64,000 nucleotides of DNA from Streptomyces albireticuli (GCF_021228125.1 NZ_JAJQQS010000005.1:124001-188000); one strand, 5' to 3'. Positions 15,147 to 24,206 are shown, counted from the stretch's first letter. The notes: generated from the letters alone by a model not told the origin. Program-made: numbers and translations.

Positions 15147-15884
15147 ATGAACACCTCTCTCGGCCGTCTCCGCCGTCTCCCGGTCATCGGCGGCATCACC
15201 GCCGGTGCCGTCCTGCTCCTCGCCGGTCCCGCCTTCGCGCACGTCAGCGTGCAGCCGGGCACCGCCGAGAAGGGCGGCTACAGCACCATCGCCTTCAAGG
15301 TGCCGAACGAGAAGAACGACGCCTCGACGGTGAAGCTCGAGGTCACGCTCGACCAGAAGCACCCGCTCTCCTCGGTGACCGTGCAGCCCGTCCCCGGCTG
15401 GGACGTCAAGGTCGAGAAGACCAAGCTCGACAAGCCGCTCCAGACGCACGGCAAGACCATCGACGAGGCCGTCAGCAAGATCACCTGGACCGGCGGCAAG
15501 ATCGAGCCGGGTCAGTTCCAGCAGTTCCCGCTCTCCGTCGGCCAGCTGCCCACGGACGTCGACGAGCTGGTCTTCAAGGCCCTCCAGACCTACTCCGACG
15601 ACGACGTGGTGCGCTGGATCGACCCGTCCAAGCCGGGCGGCGAGGAGGCCGAGCACCCCGCGCCGACGCTGAAGCTCGTCGCCAAGGCCGACAAGGCCGC
15701 CGCGGACAAGGGCGGCAAGGCCGCGGACGGCAAGGACGCCCAGGCGGCCCCGGCCGCCGCGTCCTCGGACAAGAGCGAGGACTCCTCCGACACGACCGCC
15801 CGGGTGCTCGGCGTCGTCGGCATCGTCGTCGGCATCGCGGGCGTGGCCTTCGGCGTGCTCGCCGGCCGCCGCCGCTCCGCCTGA
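15147..15884 (+). CDS. YcnI-family copper-binding membrane-anchored protein (DUF1775)
   Basis: The 245-residue protein has a signal peptide ending GPAFA, so the mature chain begins with His32 (HVSVQPG). An N-terminal His that binds Cu(II) is characteristic of the YcnI domain. The domain spans about 32-170. A Lys/Ala/Asp-rich flexible stretch (ADKAAADKGGKAADGKDAQ) leads to a C-terminal helix (VLGVVGIVVGIAGVAFGVLAG) and an RRR stop-transfer signal, anchoring it on the outer face of the membrane. Downstream genes encode Sco, PCuAC and CopC-CopD proteins. It should act as an extracytoplasmic copper chaperone or store. Start is ATG after a CTGTGGAGTG site. Confidence 0.88.
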   Translation: MNTSLGRLRRLPVIGGITAGAVLLLAGPAFAHVSVQPGTAEKGGYSTIAFKVPNEKNDASTVKLEVTLDQKHPLSSVTVQPVPGWDVKVEKTKLDKPLQTHGKTIDEAVSKITWTGGKIEPGQFQQFPLSVGQLPTDVDELVFKALQTYSDDDVVRWIDPSKPGGEEAEHPAPTLKLVAKADKAAADKGGKAADGKDAQAAPAAASSDKSEDSSDTTARVLGVVGIVVGIAGVAFGVLAGRRRSA

Positions 15885-15968
15885 CCCGCGGCCCGCACGG
15901 ACCGGGGCGGCACCCGCCACGGCGCGGCGCCGCCCCCGCACACCGACCCATCCCTGGAGAAGAGCTCC

Positions 15969-16619
15969 ATGCGCACCAAGATCCTGGGCGTGGCACTGGC
16001 CACCGCCGCCGCGCTCGCCCTCACCGCCTGCGGCGGCGGGGACGGCGACGGCGACAAGCCGGCGGCCGATGTCTCCACCGCGCCCAAGAAGGCCGCGATC
16101 ACCCTGGACAGCCCGAAGGCCAAGCCCGACCTGGTCCTCACGGACACGGGCGAGAAGAAGTACGAGCTGGTCAAGGAGACGAAGGGCCACCCCGTCCTCC
16201 TCTACTTCGGCTACACCTACTGCCCCGACGTCTGCTCGACCGTCGTCTCCGACATGGCCGACGCCGCGAAGAAGCTGCCGGAGGCCGACCGCAAGAACCT
16301 GAAGATCGTCTTCGTCACCACCGACCCCGCCCGGGACACCCCCAAGCGGATGCGGGAGTGGCTCGACGCCCAGGGCGGTCAGGACATCGTGGGCCTGACC
16401 GGCGACTTCGACACGATCCAGGCGGCCGCCAAGCCGCTCGGCATCTTCGTGGAGAAGCCCAAGAAGGAGAAGGACGGCTCCATCACCGTCAGCCATGGCG
16501 CCGAGGTCGTCGGGTTCTCGCCCAAGGACGACGGCGGCCATTGGATCTACACCGCGGAAACCACCGCAGCCCAGTACGCCAAAGATCTCCCGAAGATCGT
16601 CAAGGGGGAGAACCCGTGA
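15969..16619 (+). CDS. Sco-family copper chaperone lipoprotein
   Basis: The 216-residue lipoprotein has lipobox LALTACGGG with lipidated Cys21. The thioredoxin-like Sco fold is clear: the copper-binding CxxxC is GYTYCPDVCSTVV (Cys85, Cys89) and the third ligand is probably the His in TVSHGAEVVGF. Also visible are VFVTTDPARDTPKRM and GLTGDF. Sco proteins deliver copper to the CuA site of cytochrome c oxidase and, in Streptomyces, to other extracellular cuproenzymes. The stop overlaps the PCuAC start (TGATG), so translation is coupled. It resembles S. lividans Sco in gene context as I remember it. Confidence 0.92.
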   Translation: MRTKILGVALATAAALALTACGGGDGDGDKPAADVSTAPKKAAITLDSPKAKPDLVLTDTGEKKYELVKETKGHPVLLYFGYTYCPDVCSTVVSDMADAAKKLPEADRKNLKIVFVTTDPARDTPKRMREWLDAQGGQDIVGLTGDFDTIQAAAKPLGIFVEKPKKEKDGSITVSHGAEVVGFSPKDDGGHWIYTAETTAAQYAKDLPKIVKGENP

Positions 16620-17095
16620 TGCGCAAGACCACCACCGCCACCGCCGTCACCCTGCCGCTCCTGCTCGCCGGGGGCATGCTCCTGGTGACCGGGTGCCAGT
16701 CGGAGAAGAACGCCCTGGCGTCCGACAAGCCCGAGCTCTCGGTCAGCGGCGCCTATCTGCCGCAGCCCGCGATGCCCGACATGGCCGCCGCCTATCTGAC
16801 GGTCAAGAACACCGGTGGCAAGGCCGACCAGCTGATGTCCGTCACCAGCCCGCTCTCGGGTGACATCACCATGCACACCACCGAGGGCTCGCAGATGAAG
16901 CACGCGGCCGAGCTGGACGTGCCCGCGAAGGGCGAGCTGAAGCTCACCCGTGGTGGCACCCACCTGATGCTCGGCAAGCTCGGACACAAGCCCAAGGTCG
17001 GCGAGAAGATCGAGTTCACGCTCCACTTCGCCGCCTCCGGGGCAGTGAAGGTCCGGGTGCCGGTCGAGTCCACCACGTTCCGCCCCCAGGGCTGA
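16619..17095 (+). CDS. PCu(A)C copper chaperone lipoprotein (ECuC-like)
   Basis: The 158-residue protein has lipobox LLVTGCQSE (Cys26). The PCuAC cupredoxin-like domain carries the spaced Met/His ligands: Met-His in DITMHTTEG, Met in GSQMKHA, and the HxM pair in GGTHLML. It binds Cu(I) outside the cell and hands it to Sco or directly to oxidases. The ATG shares its A with the Sco stop. The neighbouring CopC-CopD gene starts 19 bp later. In S. lividans the equivalent protein (ECuC) works with Sco and the DyP peroxidase in supplying copper to the oxidase GlxA during development. That role is inferred here from the matching gene set. Confidence 0.9.
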   Translation: MRKTTTATAVTLPLLLAGGMLLVTGCQSEKNALASDKPELSVSGAYLPQPAMPDMAAAYLTVKNTGGKADQLMSVTSPLSGDITMHTTEGSQMKHAAELDVPAKGELKLTRGGTHLMLGKLGHKPKVGEKIEFTLHFAASGAVKVRVPVESTTFRPQG

Positions 17096-17114
17096 CAGGA
17101 CTGACGAGGATGCG

Positions 17115-19085
17115 ATGAGGACCCTGACCGCCGGACGGCTGCTGCCCCTCCTCGGGACGCTGCTCGCCGCGCTGCTGTGCGCGCTCGGACCCGGCGCGGG
17201 CACCGCGTCGGCACACGCCGCGCTGACCGCGACCGACCCCGCCACCGGCTCGGTGGTGCCGACCGCCCCCCAGCGGGTCACGCTGACCTTCTCCGAGGGG
17301 GTGCTGCTGACCGCCGACTCGGTGCGGGTCCTCGACCCGCGCGGCGAGCGCGTCGACGAGGGCCGGCCCACGCACGTGGACGGCAGGTCGGGCACGGCGT
17401 CCGTCGGACTGCGCGGCGGGCTCGTGGACGGTACGTACACGGTGGCCTGGCAGGCCGTCTCCGCGGACAGCCACCCGGTGGCCGGGGCCTTCACCTTCTC
17501 CGTCGGCGCGCCGTCGAAGACGGCCGCCAAGGTGACGACCGCCGAGGTCGACCCGACGGTCGACCGGCTGTACGGCACGGCGCGGTACGCGGCGTACGCC
17601 GGCTTCGCGCTGCTCGTCGGCGGCTGCGTCTTCGCAGGCGTGTGCCGCTCCTCGCGGCCCGTCCAGCGGGTCGCGGTGGGCGGCTGGATCGCCCTCTTCG
17701 TCTCGACGGCCGCGCTCTTGCTGCTGCGCGGCGCGTACACCAGCGGCAAGGGTCCGGGGTCCGTCCTGGACCTGTCGCTGCTCGGCGACGTGCTGAACAC
17801 CAAACCGGGCGCGGCGCTGCTGTCGCGGCTGCTGCTGCTCAGCGCGGCGGCGGTCTTCCTGGCCGTCCTCTTCGGCTCGTTCGCCCGTGGGGACGACGGC
17901 CGCACGGGGCAGGAGCGCCGGGACGTCGCGTTCGGGCTCGGCGTCGGCGGCACGGTCGTCGCCACCGGGCTGGCCGCGACCTGGGCGATGGCCGAGCACG
18001 CGTCGGCCGGGCTGCAGACCTGGCTGGCGATGCCGGTCGACGTGCTGCACCTGCTGGCCGTCGGGGTGTGGCTGGGCGGGCTGGCGGCCCTGCTGTCCAC
18101 CCTGTGGGCGGGCGACCCGGTCCCCGTCGCGGCCGTGCGGCGCTTCTCCCGGCTCGCGTTCGCGTCGGTGTGCGTGCTGGTGGCGACGGGGCTCTACCAG
18201 TCCTGGCGGCAGGTCGGCTCGTGGGGCGCGCTCACCGGCACCGCGTACGGACGGCTGCTGCTGATCAAGGCCGGCCTGGTGGTCGCCCTGGTCGGGGTCG
18301 CCTTCTTCTCCCGGCGCTGGACGGGCCGGCTGACGGATCGCGCGGAGCCGCGGAAGGCCAGGCCGGCGGCGAAGAACCCGGGGGCGGCCAAGGTCCCGGG
18401 CTCCACGGGTGCCCCGGGCGGCGCGAAGAGCCCGGGCTCCGCGAAGAACCCGGCCGGTGGCAAGGCGGCGGGCGGCAGGACGGCGGCCGGCGGCAAAGGC
18501 GGCACCTCGCCGGAGCGGGCCGCCCAGCTCGCCCGGCAGCAGGCCGCCCTCACCAAGGCCGCCGGGAAGCGGCGGCGCGACGCGGACGAGGGCCGCAGCG
18601 GACTGCGCCGCTCCGTCCTCGCCGAGACCGCTGTCGCCGTGGTCCTCCTCGCCGTCACCACCCTGCTCACCGGCACCCAGCCGGGCCGCTCGGAGACCGA
18701 GCAGAAGCAGGCCGGCGCCGCCCGGGCCACGGCACCCGCCGCCGGGCCCGCCGAGGCGCGGATCCCGTACGACACCGGCGGCCCGAACGGCCGCGGCACG
18801 GCCACCGTGCGGATCGACCCGGCGCGCTCGGGCGACAACACACTGGACGTCCGCGTGGCCGGCCCGGACGGCCAGGCCGTCGACGTACCGCAGCTGGAGG
18901 TCTCCCTCACCGAGACCCGGAAGAAGATCGGCCCGCTGCGCACCCCCCTCAAGCGCCTCTCCGCCGGGCACTGGCAGGCCACCGGCCTCCAGCTCCCCAT
19001 GGCCGGCGAGTGGCAGCTCACCCTGACCGTACGGACCTCCGACATCGACCAGATCACGGAGCTCAGGAACGTGAAGATCAACTGA
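17115..19085 (+). CDS. CopC-CopD fusion, copper import/trafficking protein, with extra domain
   Basis: The 656-residue multi-domain protein starts with a signal peptide ending TASA, leaving His at the mature N-terminus (HAALTATDPATGS), the Cu(II) ligand of CopC. A second CopC ligand set lies in SADSHPVAGAF. Eight or so CopD membrane helices follow (about 150-430), with conserved AEHASAG and PVDVLHLLAVGVWLGG. A cytoplasmic insert of about 90 residues (410-500) is rich in Lys/Pro/Gly/Ala with AKNPG-like repeats. After a last helix, a C-terminal extracellular YtkA-like beta domain (about 545-656) ends the protein. It probably moves copper across or along the membrane. The stop overlaps the DyP start by one base. 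Confidence 0.88.
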   Translation: MRTLTAGRLLPLLGTLLAALLCALGPGAGTASAHAALTATDPATGSVVPTAPQRVTLTFSEGVLLTADSVRVLDPRGERVDEGRPTHVDGRSGTASVGLRGGLVDGTYTVAWQAVSADSHPVAGAFTFSVGAPSKTAAKVTTAEVDPTVDRLYGTARYAAYAGFALLVGGCVFAGVCRSSRPVQRVAVGGWIALFVSTAALLLLRGAYTSGKGPGSVLDLSLLGDVLNTKPGAALLSRLLLLSAAAVFLAVLFGSFARGDDGRTGQERRDVAFGLGVGGTVVATGLAATWAMAEHASAGLQTWLAMPVDVLHLLAVGVWLGGLAALLSTLWAGDPVPVAAVRRFSRLAFASVCVLVATGLYQSWRQVGSWGALTGTAYGRLLLIKAGLVVALVGVAFFSRRWTGRLTDRAEPRKARPAAKNPGAAKVPGSTGAPGGAKSPGSAKNPAGGKAAGGRTAAGGKGGTSPERAAQLARQQAALTKAAGKRRRDADEGRSGLRRSVLAETAVAVVLLAVTTLLTGTQPGRSETEQKQAGAARATAPAAGPAEARIPYDTGGPNGRGTATVRIDPARSGDNTLDVRVAGPDGQAVDVPQLEVSLTETRKKIGPLRTPLKRLSAGHWQATGLQLPMAGEWQLTLTVRTSDIDQITELRNVKIN

Positions 19086-20368
19086 TGGCTGAACGAGCTG
19101 GACAGGCAGAGAAGACGACACCGGCGGAGAGCCGGGCGCCCGAGCGGGAACGGGGGATGAGCCGGCGGCGGCTGCTCGGCACCGCCGGGGCCGTCGGCGC
19201 GGCCGGACTCGTCGTGGGCGGCGCCGGCGGCGCGCTCGCGGCCGAAGCCGCGCGGGAGACCCCGGCGGAGCTCGCGGGCGTCGGCGCCGGGACCGTGCCG
19301 TTTCACGGGAAACATCAGGCCGGGATCGCCGATCCCGCGCAGGCGCACGGCCATCTGCTCGCCTTCGACCTCGCGCCCGGCGCCGACCGCAGGGCCGCGG
19401 CGGCCCTGCTGCGGCGCTGGTCGGCGACGGCCGCGGAGCTGATGGCGGGCGAGGCTCCCAAGGGCGACGACACCGGCATCGCCCTCGACGCGGGTCCCTC
19501 GTCCCTGACCGTCACCTTCGGTTTCGGCCGCACCTTCTTCGACCGGACCGGCCTGGTCTCCAAGCGGCCCGTCGCCCTGGAGCCGCTGCCCGTCTTCACC
19601 GCCGACGCGCTCGACGCCAAGCGCGGCGAGGGCGACCTGTGGGTGCAGGTCGGCGCCGACGATCCGCTCGTCTCCTTCCACGCGCTGCGGGTGCTCCAGA
19701 AGCAGGCCGGGGACGCGGCGCGGCCGCGCTGGCAGATGAACGGCTTCAACCGGACGCCGGGCGCCACCGCGAAGCCGATGACCGGCCGCAATCTGATGGG
19801 CCAGATCGACGGCACCAACAACCCGAAGCCGGCGGATCCCGACTTCGCCGCCCGGGTCTTCGTCCCGGACGACTCCGGCGACTGGATGGCCGGCGGCTCG
19901 TACGCGGTGGTCCGGCGCATCCGGATGCTGCTCGACAGCTGGGACCACCTGTCGCTGGAGCGCCAGGAGAAGGTCATCGGCCGCCGGAAGTCCGACGGCG
20001 CGCCCCTCTCGGGCGGTACGGAGACGACCCCGGTGGACCTGGAGAAGTTCGGCGCGGACGGCTCGCTGGCGATCGCGGGCGACGCCCACGTCCGCGTCGC
20101 GGCCCCGGAGTCCAACCGGGGAGCCGCGATGCTGCGGCGCGCGTTCAACTTCCACGACGGCTACCGCGACGACGGCGCCCCGGACGCGGGCCTGCTCTTC
20201 GTCGCCTGGCAGGCGGACCCCCGCAGGGGCTTCGTCCCGGTCCAGCGCAAGCTGGACCGCGGGGACGGGCTCTCCCGCTTCCTCAGCCACGAGTCGAGCG
20301 GGCTGTACGCGGTCCCGGGCGGCTGCGCGCCGGGCGAGTACGTGGGGCAGCGGCTGCTGGAGGGGTGA
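19085..20368 (+). CDS. Tat-exported DyP-type heme peroxidase (DtpA-like)
   Basis: The 427-residue protein has a twin-arginine signal, SRRRLLGTAGAVGAAGLVVG (about 26-45), and a cleavage site near GGALAA, so it is folded with heme before export. DyP hallmarks are the distal GQIDGTNNP (the GxxDG motif), the proximal His in DAHVRVAAPESNRG and the distal Arg region around RRAFNFHDGY. Class A exported DyPs oxidise dyes and phenolics. In S. lividans DtpA is required for maturation of the copper oxidase GlxA and for morphogenesis. The ATG overlaps the copCD stop, making it the last gene of the copper operon. A strong hairpin follows 7 bp after the stop. Confidence 0.92.
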   Translation: MAERAGQAEKTTPAESRAPERERGMSRRRLLGTAGAVGAAGLVVGGAGGALAAEAARETPAELAGVGAGTVPFHGKHQAGIADPAQAHGHLLAFDLAPGADRRAAAALLRRWSATAAELMAGEAPKGDDTGIALDAGPSSLTVTFGFGRTFFDRTGLVSKRPVALEPLPVFTADALDAKRGEGDLWVQVGADDPLVSFHALRVLQKQAGDAARPRWQMNGFNRTPGATAKPMTGRNLMGQIDGTNNPKPADPDFAARVFVPDDSGDWMAGGSYAVVRRIRMLLDSWDHLSLERQEKVIGRRKSDGAPLSGGTETTPVDLEKFGADGSLAIAGDAHVRVAAPESNRGAAMLRRAFNFHDGYRDDGAPDAGLLFVAWQADPRRGFVPVQRKLDRGDGLSRFLSHESSGLYAVPGGCAPGEYVGQRLLEG

Positions 20369-20375
20369 CGGCCCG

Positions 20376-20407
20376 GTTCCCGCTCTCCCCCCGGGGAGGG
20401 CGGGAAC
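20376..20407 (+). terminator. Terminator of the copper operon
   Basis: Inverted arms GTTCCCGCTCTCC and GGAGGGCGGGAAC, with one G-T wobble, form a stem of about 13 bp with a C/G-rich loop, starting 7 bp after the DyP stop. There is no U-tract, which is usual for Streptomyces. Confidence 0.75.
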
Positions 20408-20529
20408 GCGGAAGGCCCGGCGACCGGGCGGGGGCGGGCCGTCCCGGGCCCGGCCCCGTTCGGGAACCGCCGGCCGCGGGTCACTCGGTATCGTGACGAA
20501 GCCCAAGGCAACCCCCCGGAGGAAATCGC

Positions 20530-21468
20530 GTGATGTCGGCCAGCCGCTACACCTACCTCGGCCCGGAGGGCACCTTCACCGAGGCCGCCCTGCGCACGCT
20601 CCCCGAGGCCGCCCCGCGGGAACTCGTGCCCATGGTCTCCGTGCCGGCCGCCCTGGACGCCGTGCGCAACGGCGAGGCCGCCGCCGCGCTCGTACCGATC
20701 GAGAACTCCGTCGAGGGCGGGGTCACCGCGACCCTCGACGAACTGGCCACCGGCGCCCCGCTGATGATCTACCGCGAGGTCGTGCTCCAGATCGCGTTCG
20801 CGCTGCTCGTGCGGCCGGGGACGAAGCTGTCCGACATCAAGACGGTGACCGGCCACCCGGTCGCGCAGCCGCAGGTGCGCAACTGGCTGGCGGCGAACCT
20901 GCCGGACGCGCTGTGGGAGTCCTCGGCGTCGAACGCGGACGGTGCCCGGCTGGTGCGGGAGGGGCGTTACGACGCCGCCTTCGCCGGTGAGTTCGCGGCG
21001 GCGACGTACGGGCTGGAGGCGCTGGTCACCGACATCCACGACGCGGAGAACGCGCAGACCCGCTTCGTGCTGGCGGGCCGCCCCGCCCGCCCGGCGGTCC
21101 GCACGGGCGCGGACCGGACCTCCGTCGTGGTGTGGCTGCGCGCCGACCACCCGGGCGCGCTGCTGGAGTTGCTCCACGAGTTCTCGTCGCGCGGGGTGAA
21201 CCTCATGCTCATCCAGTCGCGGCCGACGGGCGAGGGCATCGGCAACTACTGCTTCGCGATCGACGCGGAGGGCCACATCACCGACCGCCGGGTGGCCGAG
21301 GCGCTGATGGGTCTCAAGCGGATCTGCCCGAAGGTGCGGTTCCTCGGCTCGTATCCGCGCGCCGGGGTCGACCCGGCCGAGGTGGGGCCGACGGCGCGGG
21401 GCATGTCGGACGAGGACTTCACGGCGGCGACGGACTGGATCGCGCGCTGCCAGGACGGCCGGGGCTGA
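20530..21468 (+). CDS. pheA: Prephenate dehydratase
   Basis: The protein has about 312 residues. The catalytic domain (1-185) begins YTYLGPEGTFTEAAL and contains VPIENSVEGGVTAT (the conserved NS.EG region) and the TRFVLAG motif that carries the essential Thr. The ACT regulatory domain (about 197-275) has DHPGALLELLHEFSSRGVN and the Phe-binding LIQSRPTGE. The enzyme decarboxylates and dehydrates prephenate to phenylpyruvate for phenylalanine synthesis and is expected to be feedback-inhibited by Phe. A GGAGGA site serves either the GTG at 20530 or the ATG at 20533. In my memory S. coelicolor also places pheA next to serS. Confidence 0.95.
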   Translation: MMSASRYTYLGPEGTFTEAALRTLPEAAPRELVPMVSVPAALDAVRNGEAAAALVPIENSVEGGVTATLDELATGAPLMIYREVVLQIAFALLVRPGTKLSDIKTVTGHPVAQPQVRNWLAANLPDALWESSASNADGARLVREGRYDAAFAGEFAAATYGLEALVTDIHDAENAQTRFVLAGRPARPAVRTGADRTSVVVWLRADHPGALLELLHEFSSRGVNLMLIQSRPTGEGIGNYCFAIDAEGHITDRRVAEALMGLKRICPKVRFLGSYPRAGVDPAEVGPTARGMSDEDFTAATDWIARCQDGRG

Positions 21469-21532
21469 CGGAGACCGGTGGGGGCCGGGTGGGGGCACGG
21501 TGTGGGCCGATGGCGGCCGGCGGCGGGCACGG

Positions 21533-22018
21533 TGTGGATGACCCACAGGGTTATCCACAGGCCGTTCTCGACCTGGGGATAAGTCGACAGATCGAGGCCC
21601 CCGGAAGTCTCCCCGAATCGGTCAAGGTCGACAAATCTCTCTAACTACAGGCCCGTCATCCACAGCACCTAGGTCACCCCTTAGAGGGTCCAGGCCACGG
21701 GAACGTCAGGTGAATGTCACCAAACAACCCTTTAGGGCGAGCCAATACCACCCGAATGAGCGGGCCGGAGAGGTTTGACCTACAAATCTTGGGCACGGGA
21801 CGGAACTGATCGGAACGTTCGATTCCGGCGTCCACAGATTTCACGCACAGCCTGTGGACAAAGAAACGGAAGTATCGACTCCTGTGGACAACAGCCCTCC
21901 CAACTCCCGCCACCCGCAAGGGTGATCACCGGGCCGCCTTCCTCACGCCCGCCCCTATGCCCCTTTTCATCAAATGCGCACGCATTTTCCGACAGCCCCG
22001 CCGACAGCGTTATTCACA
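21533..22018. other. Cluster of DnaA boxes in the pheA-serS spacer
   Basis: The 640-bp spacer 21469-22107 has no credible gene but at least seven 9-mers matching or nearly matching the Streptomyces DnaA box. They are TCATCCACA (complement, 21533-21541), TTATCCACA (21551-21559), TCATCCACA (21656-21664), GCGTCCACA (weaker, 21828-21836), TTGTCCACA (complement, 21853-21861 and 21883-21891) and TTATTCACA (22010-22018). The region is clearly more AT-rich than its surroundings. No dnaA or dnaN is adjacent, so this is not the classic oriC. I suggest a DnaA-binding or titration locus, as DnaA-box clusters outside oriC have been reported in Streptomyces. Confidence 0.7.
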
Positions 22019-22041
22019 GCCTTTTCCACCCACCCTAAACT
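22013..22041 (+). promoter_or_regulatory. Likely serS promoter
   Basis: A -35 TTCACA (22013-22018) and a -10 TAAACT (22036-22041) are separated by 17 bp, with the serS GTG 66 bp further on. The -35 element coincides with the last DnaA box of the spacer. Confidence 0.5.
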
Positions 22042-22107
22042 AGGGCAAAATGGGACGTAGAGGAATATCGCGTCGAGTGATCGTCCCCGCAACGGTAGCC
22101 TTGTGGG

Positions 22108-23385
22108 GTGATTGACCTTCGCCTGCTTCGTGAGGACCCCGACCGTGTGCGCGCCTCCCAGCGCGCCCGTGGAGAGGACGTCGACGTCGTCGACGCGCTG
22201 CTCTCCGCCGACGAGCGGCGCAGGTCGTCCAGCGTCCGCTTCGACGAACTCCGCTCCGAGCAGAAGTCGCTCGGCAAGCTCATCCCCAAGGCCGCCGGTG
22301 ACGAGAAGGCCGCCCTGCTGAAGAAGGCGGGCGAGCTCTCCGCCGCCGTCAAGGCCGCCGACGCCGAGCAGGACGAGGCCGCCGCCGAGGCTCAGCGGCT
22401 CCTGCTCCGGATCGGCAACCTCGTCCACCCGGACGTCCCGCGCGGCGGCGAGGACGACTTCGTCGTCCTCGAGACCGTCGGCACCCCGCGCGACTTCGCC
22501 GCCGAGGGCTTCGAGCCCAAGGACCACCTGGAGCTCGGCCAGTCGCTCGGCGCGATCGACGTCGAGCGCGGCGCCAAGGTCTCCGGTTCGCGCTTCTACT
22601 ACCTGACGGGCGTCGGCGCGCTGCTGGAGCTCGCGCTGGTGAACGCCGCCATCGCGCAGGCCACCGCCGCCGGCTTCACCCCGATGCTCACCCCCGCGCT
22701 GGTCAAGCCGCGGGCCATGGAGGGCACCGGCTTCCTCGGCCAGGCCGCCCAGGACGTCTACCACCTGGAGAAGGACGACTTCTACCTGGTCGGCACGTCC
22801 GAGGTGCCGCTCGCGGCGTACCACATGGACGAGATCCTGGAGGCCTCGCAGCTCCCGCTGCGCTACGCCGGCTTCTCCCCGTGCTTCCGCCGCGAGGCCG
22901 GTACGTACGGCAAGGACACCCGGGGCATCTTCCGCGTCCACCAGTTCGACAAGGTCGAGATGTTCTCGTACATCGCGCCGGAGGACTCGGAGGCGGAGCA
23001 CGCCCGTCTGCTGGAGTGGGAGAAGCAGTGGCTGACCAGCCTGGAGCTGCCGTTCCAGGTGATCGACGTGGCCACGGGTGACCTCGGCTCCTCCGCCTCG
23101 CGCAAGTTCGACTGCGAGGCGTGGATCCCCACCCAGGGCAAGTACCGCGAGCTGACCTCGACCTCCAACTGCGACGAGTTCCAGGCCCGCCGCCTGTCCG
23201 TGCGGATGCGCGACGGCAAGAACGTCCGCCCGCTGGCGACGCTCAACGGCACGCTGTGCGCCGTCCCGCGCACGATCGTGGCGATCCTGGAGAACCACCA
23301 GCAGGCCGACGGCACGGTCCGCGTCCCCGAGGTGCTCCGCCCCTACCTGGGCGGCCGCGAGATCCTGGAGCCCGTCGCCAAGTGA
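22108..23385 (+). CDS. serS: Seryl-tRNA synthetase
   Basis: The 425-residue class II synthetase starts [18 protein letters not shown]. An N-terminal antiparallel coiled-coil arm (about 30-100) binds the tRNA long variable arm. Motif 2 is around [23 protein letters not shown] and motif 3 near [18 protein letters not shown]. The TSEVPL and FDCEAWIP substrate-binding strings are also present. It charges tRNA-Ser and tRNA-Sec with serine. The GTG start is preceded by a weak Shine-Dalgarno-like run (TTGTGGG). The stop overlaps the start of the next gene by 4 bp (GTGA), so the HAD phosphatase gene is co-translated. Confidence 0.97.
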   Translation: MIDLRLLREDPDRVRASQRARGEDVDVVDALLSADERRRSSSVRFDELRSEQKSLGKLIPKAAGDEKAALLKKAGELSAAVKAADAEQDEAAAEAQRLLLRIGNLVHPDVPRGGEDDFVVLETVGTPRDFAAEGFEPKDHLELGQSLGAIDVERGAKVSGSRFYYLTGVGALLELALVNAAIAQATAAGFTPMLTPALVKPRAMEGTGFLGQAAQDVYHLEKDDFYLVGTSEVPLAAYHMDEILEASQLPLRYAGFSPCFRREAGTYGKDTRGIFRVHQFDKVEMFSYIAPEDSEAEHARLLEWEKQWLTSLELPFQVIDVATGDLGSSASRKFDCEAWIPTQGKYRELTSTSNCDEFQARRLSVRMRDGKNVRPLATLNGTLCAVPRTIVAILENHQQADGTVRVPEVLRPYLGGREILEPVAK

Positions 23386-24206
23386 CCTCCTCCGGCTCAC
23401 CCGCGGGTCCGCCGCCGTTCCGGCTGATCGCGACCGACCTCGACGGCACGCTGCTGCGCCCCGACGACACCGTCTCGGAGCGCACCCGCGCCGCGCTCGC
23501 CCGGGCGACGGCGGCGGGCGCCGCGCACATCGTCGTCACCGGCCGCTCGGTGCCCTGGACCAAGCACATCCTGGAGGCGCTGGACTACCAGGGCCTCGCG
23601 GTGTGCGGGCAGGGCGCGCAGGTGTACCACGCGGGTGAGCACCGGCTCCTGACGTCGGTGACGCTGGACCGGCAGCTCGCCGGTCTCGCCGTCGCCAAGA
23701 TCGAGGCCGAGGTCGGCCCGCTGTTCCTGGCCGCCAGCCGGGACGGCATGGACGGCGAGGTGCTGGTCGGCCCCGGCTATCGCGTCCAGGAGGGCCCCCT
23801 TCCGGTCATCTCGGTCACGGACACCGCCGAGCTGTGGGCCGCCCCGCTGAACAAGCTCTACCTCCAGCACCCGGGCCTCGACGACGACGGCCTGGCCGAG
23901 GTCGCGCGAGGCGTCGCCGGTGACCTGGTGGGCGTGACGATGGCGGGCCCCGGCATCGTCGAACTGCTGCCGCTCGGGCTGAGCAAGGCCACGGGCCTGT
24001 CGCTGGCCGCGCGCCGGCTGGGTCTGAAGGCCGCCGACACGATCGCCTTCGGCGACATGCCCAACGACGTCCCGATGTTCGGCTGGGCGGCCCACGGCGT
24101 GGCCATGGCCAACGCCCATGCCGAGCTGAAGGCCGTGGCCGACGAGATCACCGAGTCGAACGCGGACGACGGGATCGCGGTCGTCCTTGAGCGTCTGTTC
24201 GCCTGA
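23382..24206 (+). CDS. Cof-type HAD phosphatase (type IIB)
   Basis: The 274-residue protein uses a GTG start overlapping the serS stop (GTGA). Motifs are [13 protein letters not shown] (nucleophile and acid Asp), [10 protein letters not shown] (motif II), [14 protein letters not shown] (motif III Lys) and [15 protein letters not shown] (motif IV). Cof-type enzymes dephosphorylate sugar phosphates, flavin precursors or other small metabolites in the cytosol. The true substrate cannot be predicted. It is a paralogue of the protein at 40049-40921, with which it shares the ATDLDGTLL and AFGDMPND motifs. Its last 59 bp are antiparallel to the 3' end of the rhomboid-like gene. Confidence 0.88.
   Translation: MTSSGSPAGPPPFRLIATDLDGTLLRPDDTVSERTRAALARATAAGAAHIVVTGRSVPWTKHILEALDYQGLAVCGQGAQVYHAGEHRLLTSVTLDRQLAGLAVAKIEAEVGPLFLAASRDGMDGEVLVGPGYRVQEGPLPVISVTDTAELWAAPLNKLYLQHPGLDDDGLAEVARGVAGDLVGVTMAGPGIVELLPLGLSKATGLSLAARRLGLKAADTIAFGDMPNDVPMFGWAAHGVAMANAHAELKAVADEITESNADDGIAVVLERLFA

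Noticed and set aside
17016..19121. 701-codon antisense frame over the CopC-CopD gene
   Set aside because: The sense protein has signal peptide, CopC ligands and membrane helices. The antisense frame is compositional noise.
21812..21836. GTTCGATTCC, resembling a tRNA T-loop
   Set aside because: The flanking bases cannot form a T-stem, and no acceptor, D or anticodon arms are found nearby.
21533..22018. Chromosomal origin oriC
   Set aside because: Streptomyces oriC lies between dnaA and dnaN and has many more boxes. Here the flanking genes are pheA and serS.
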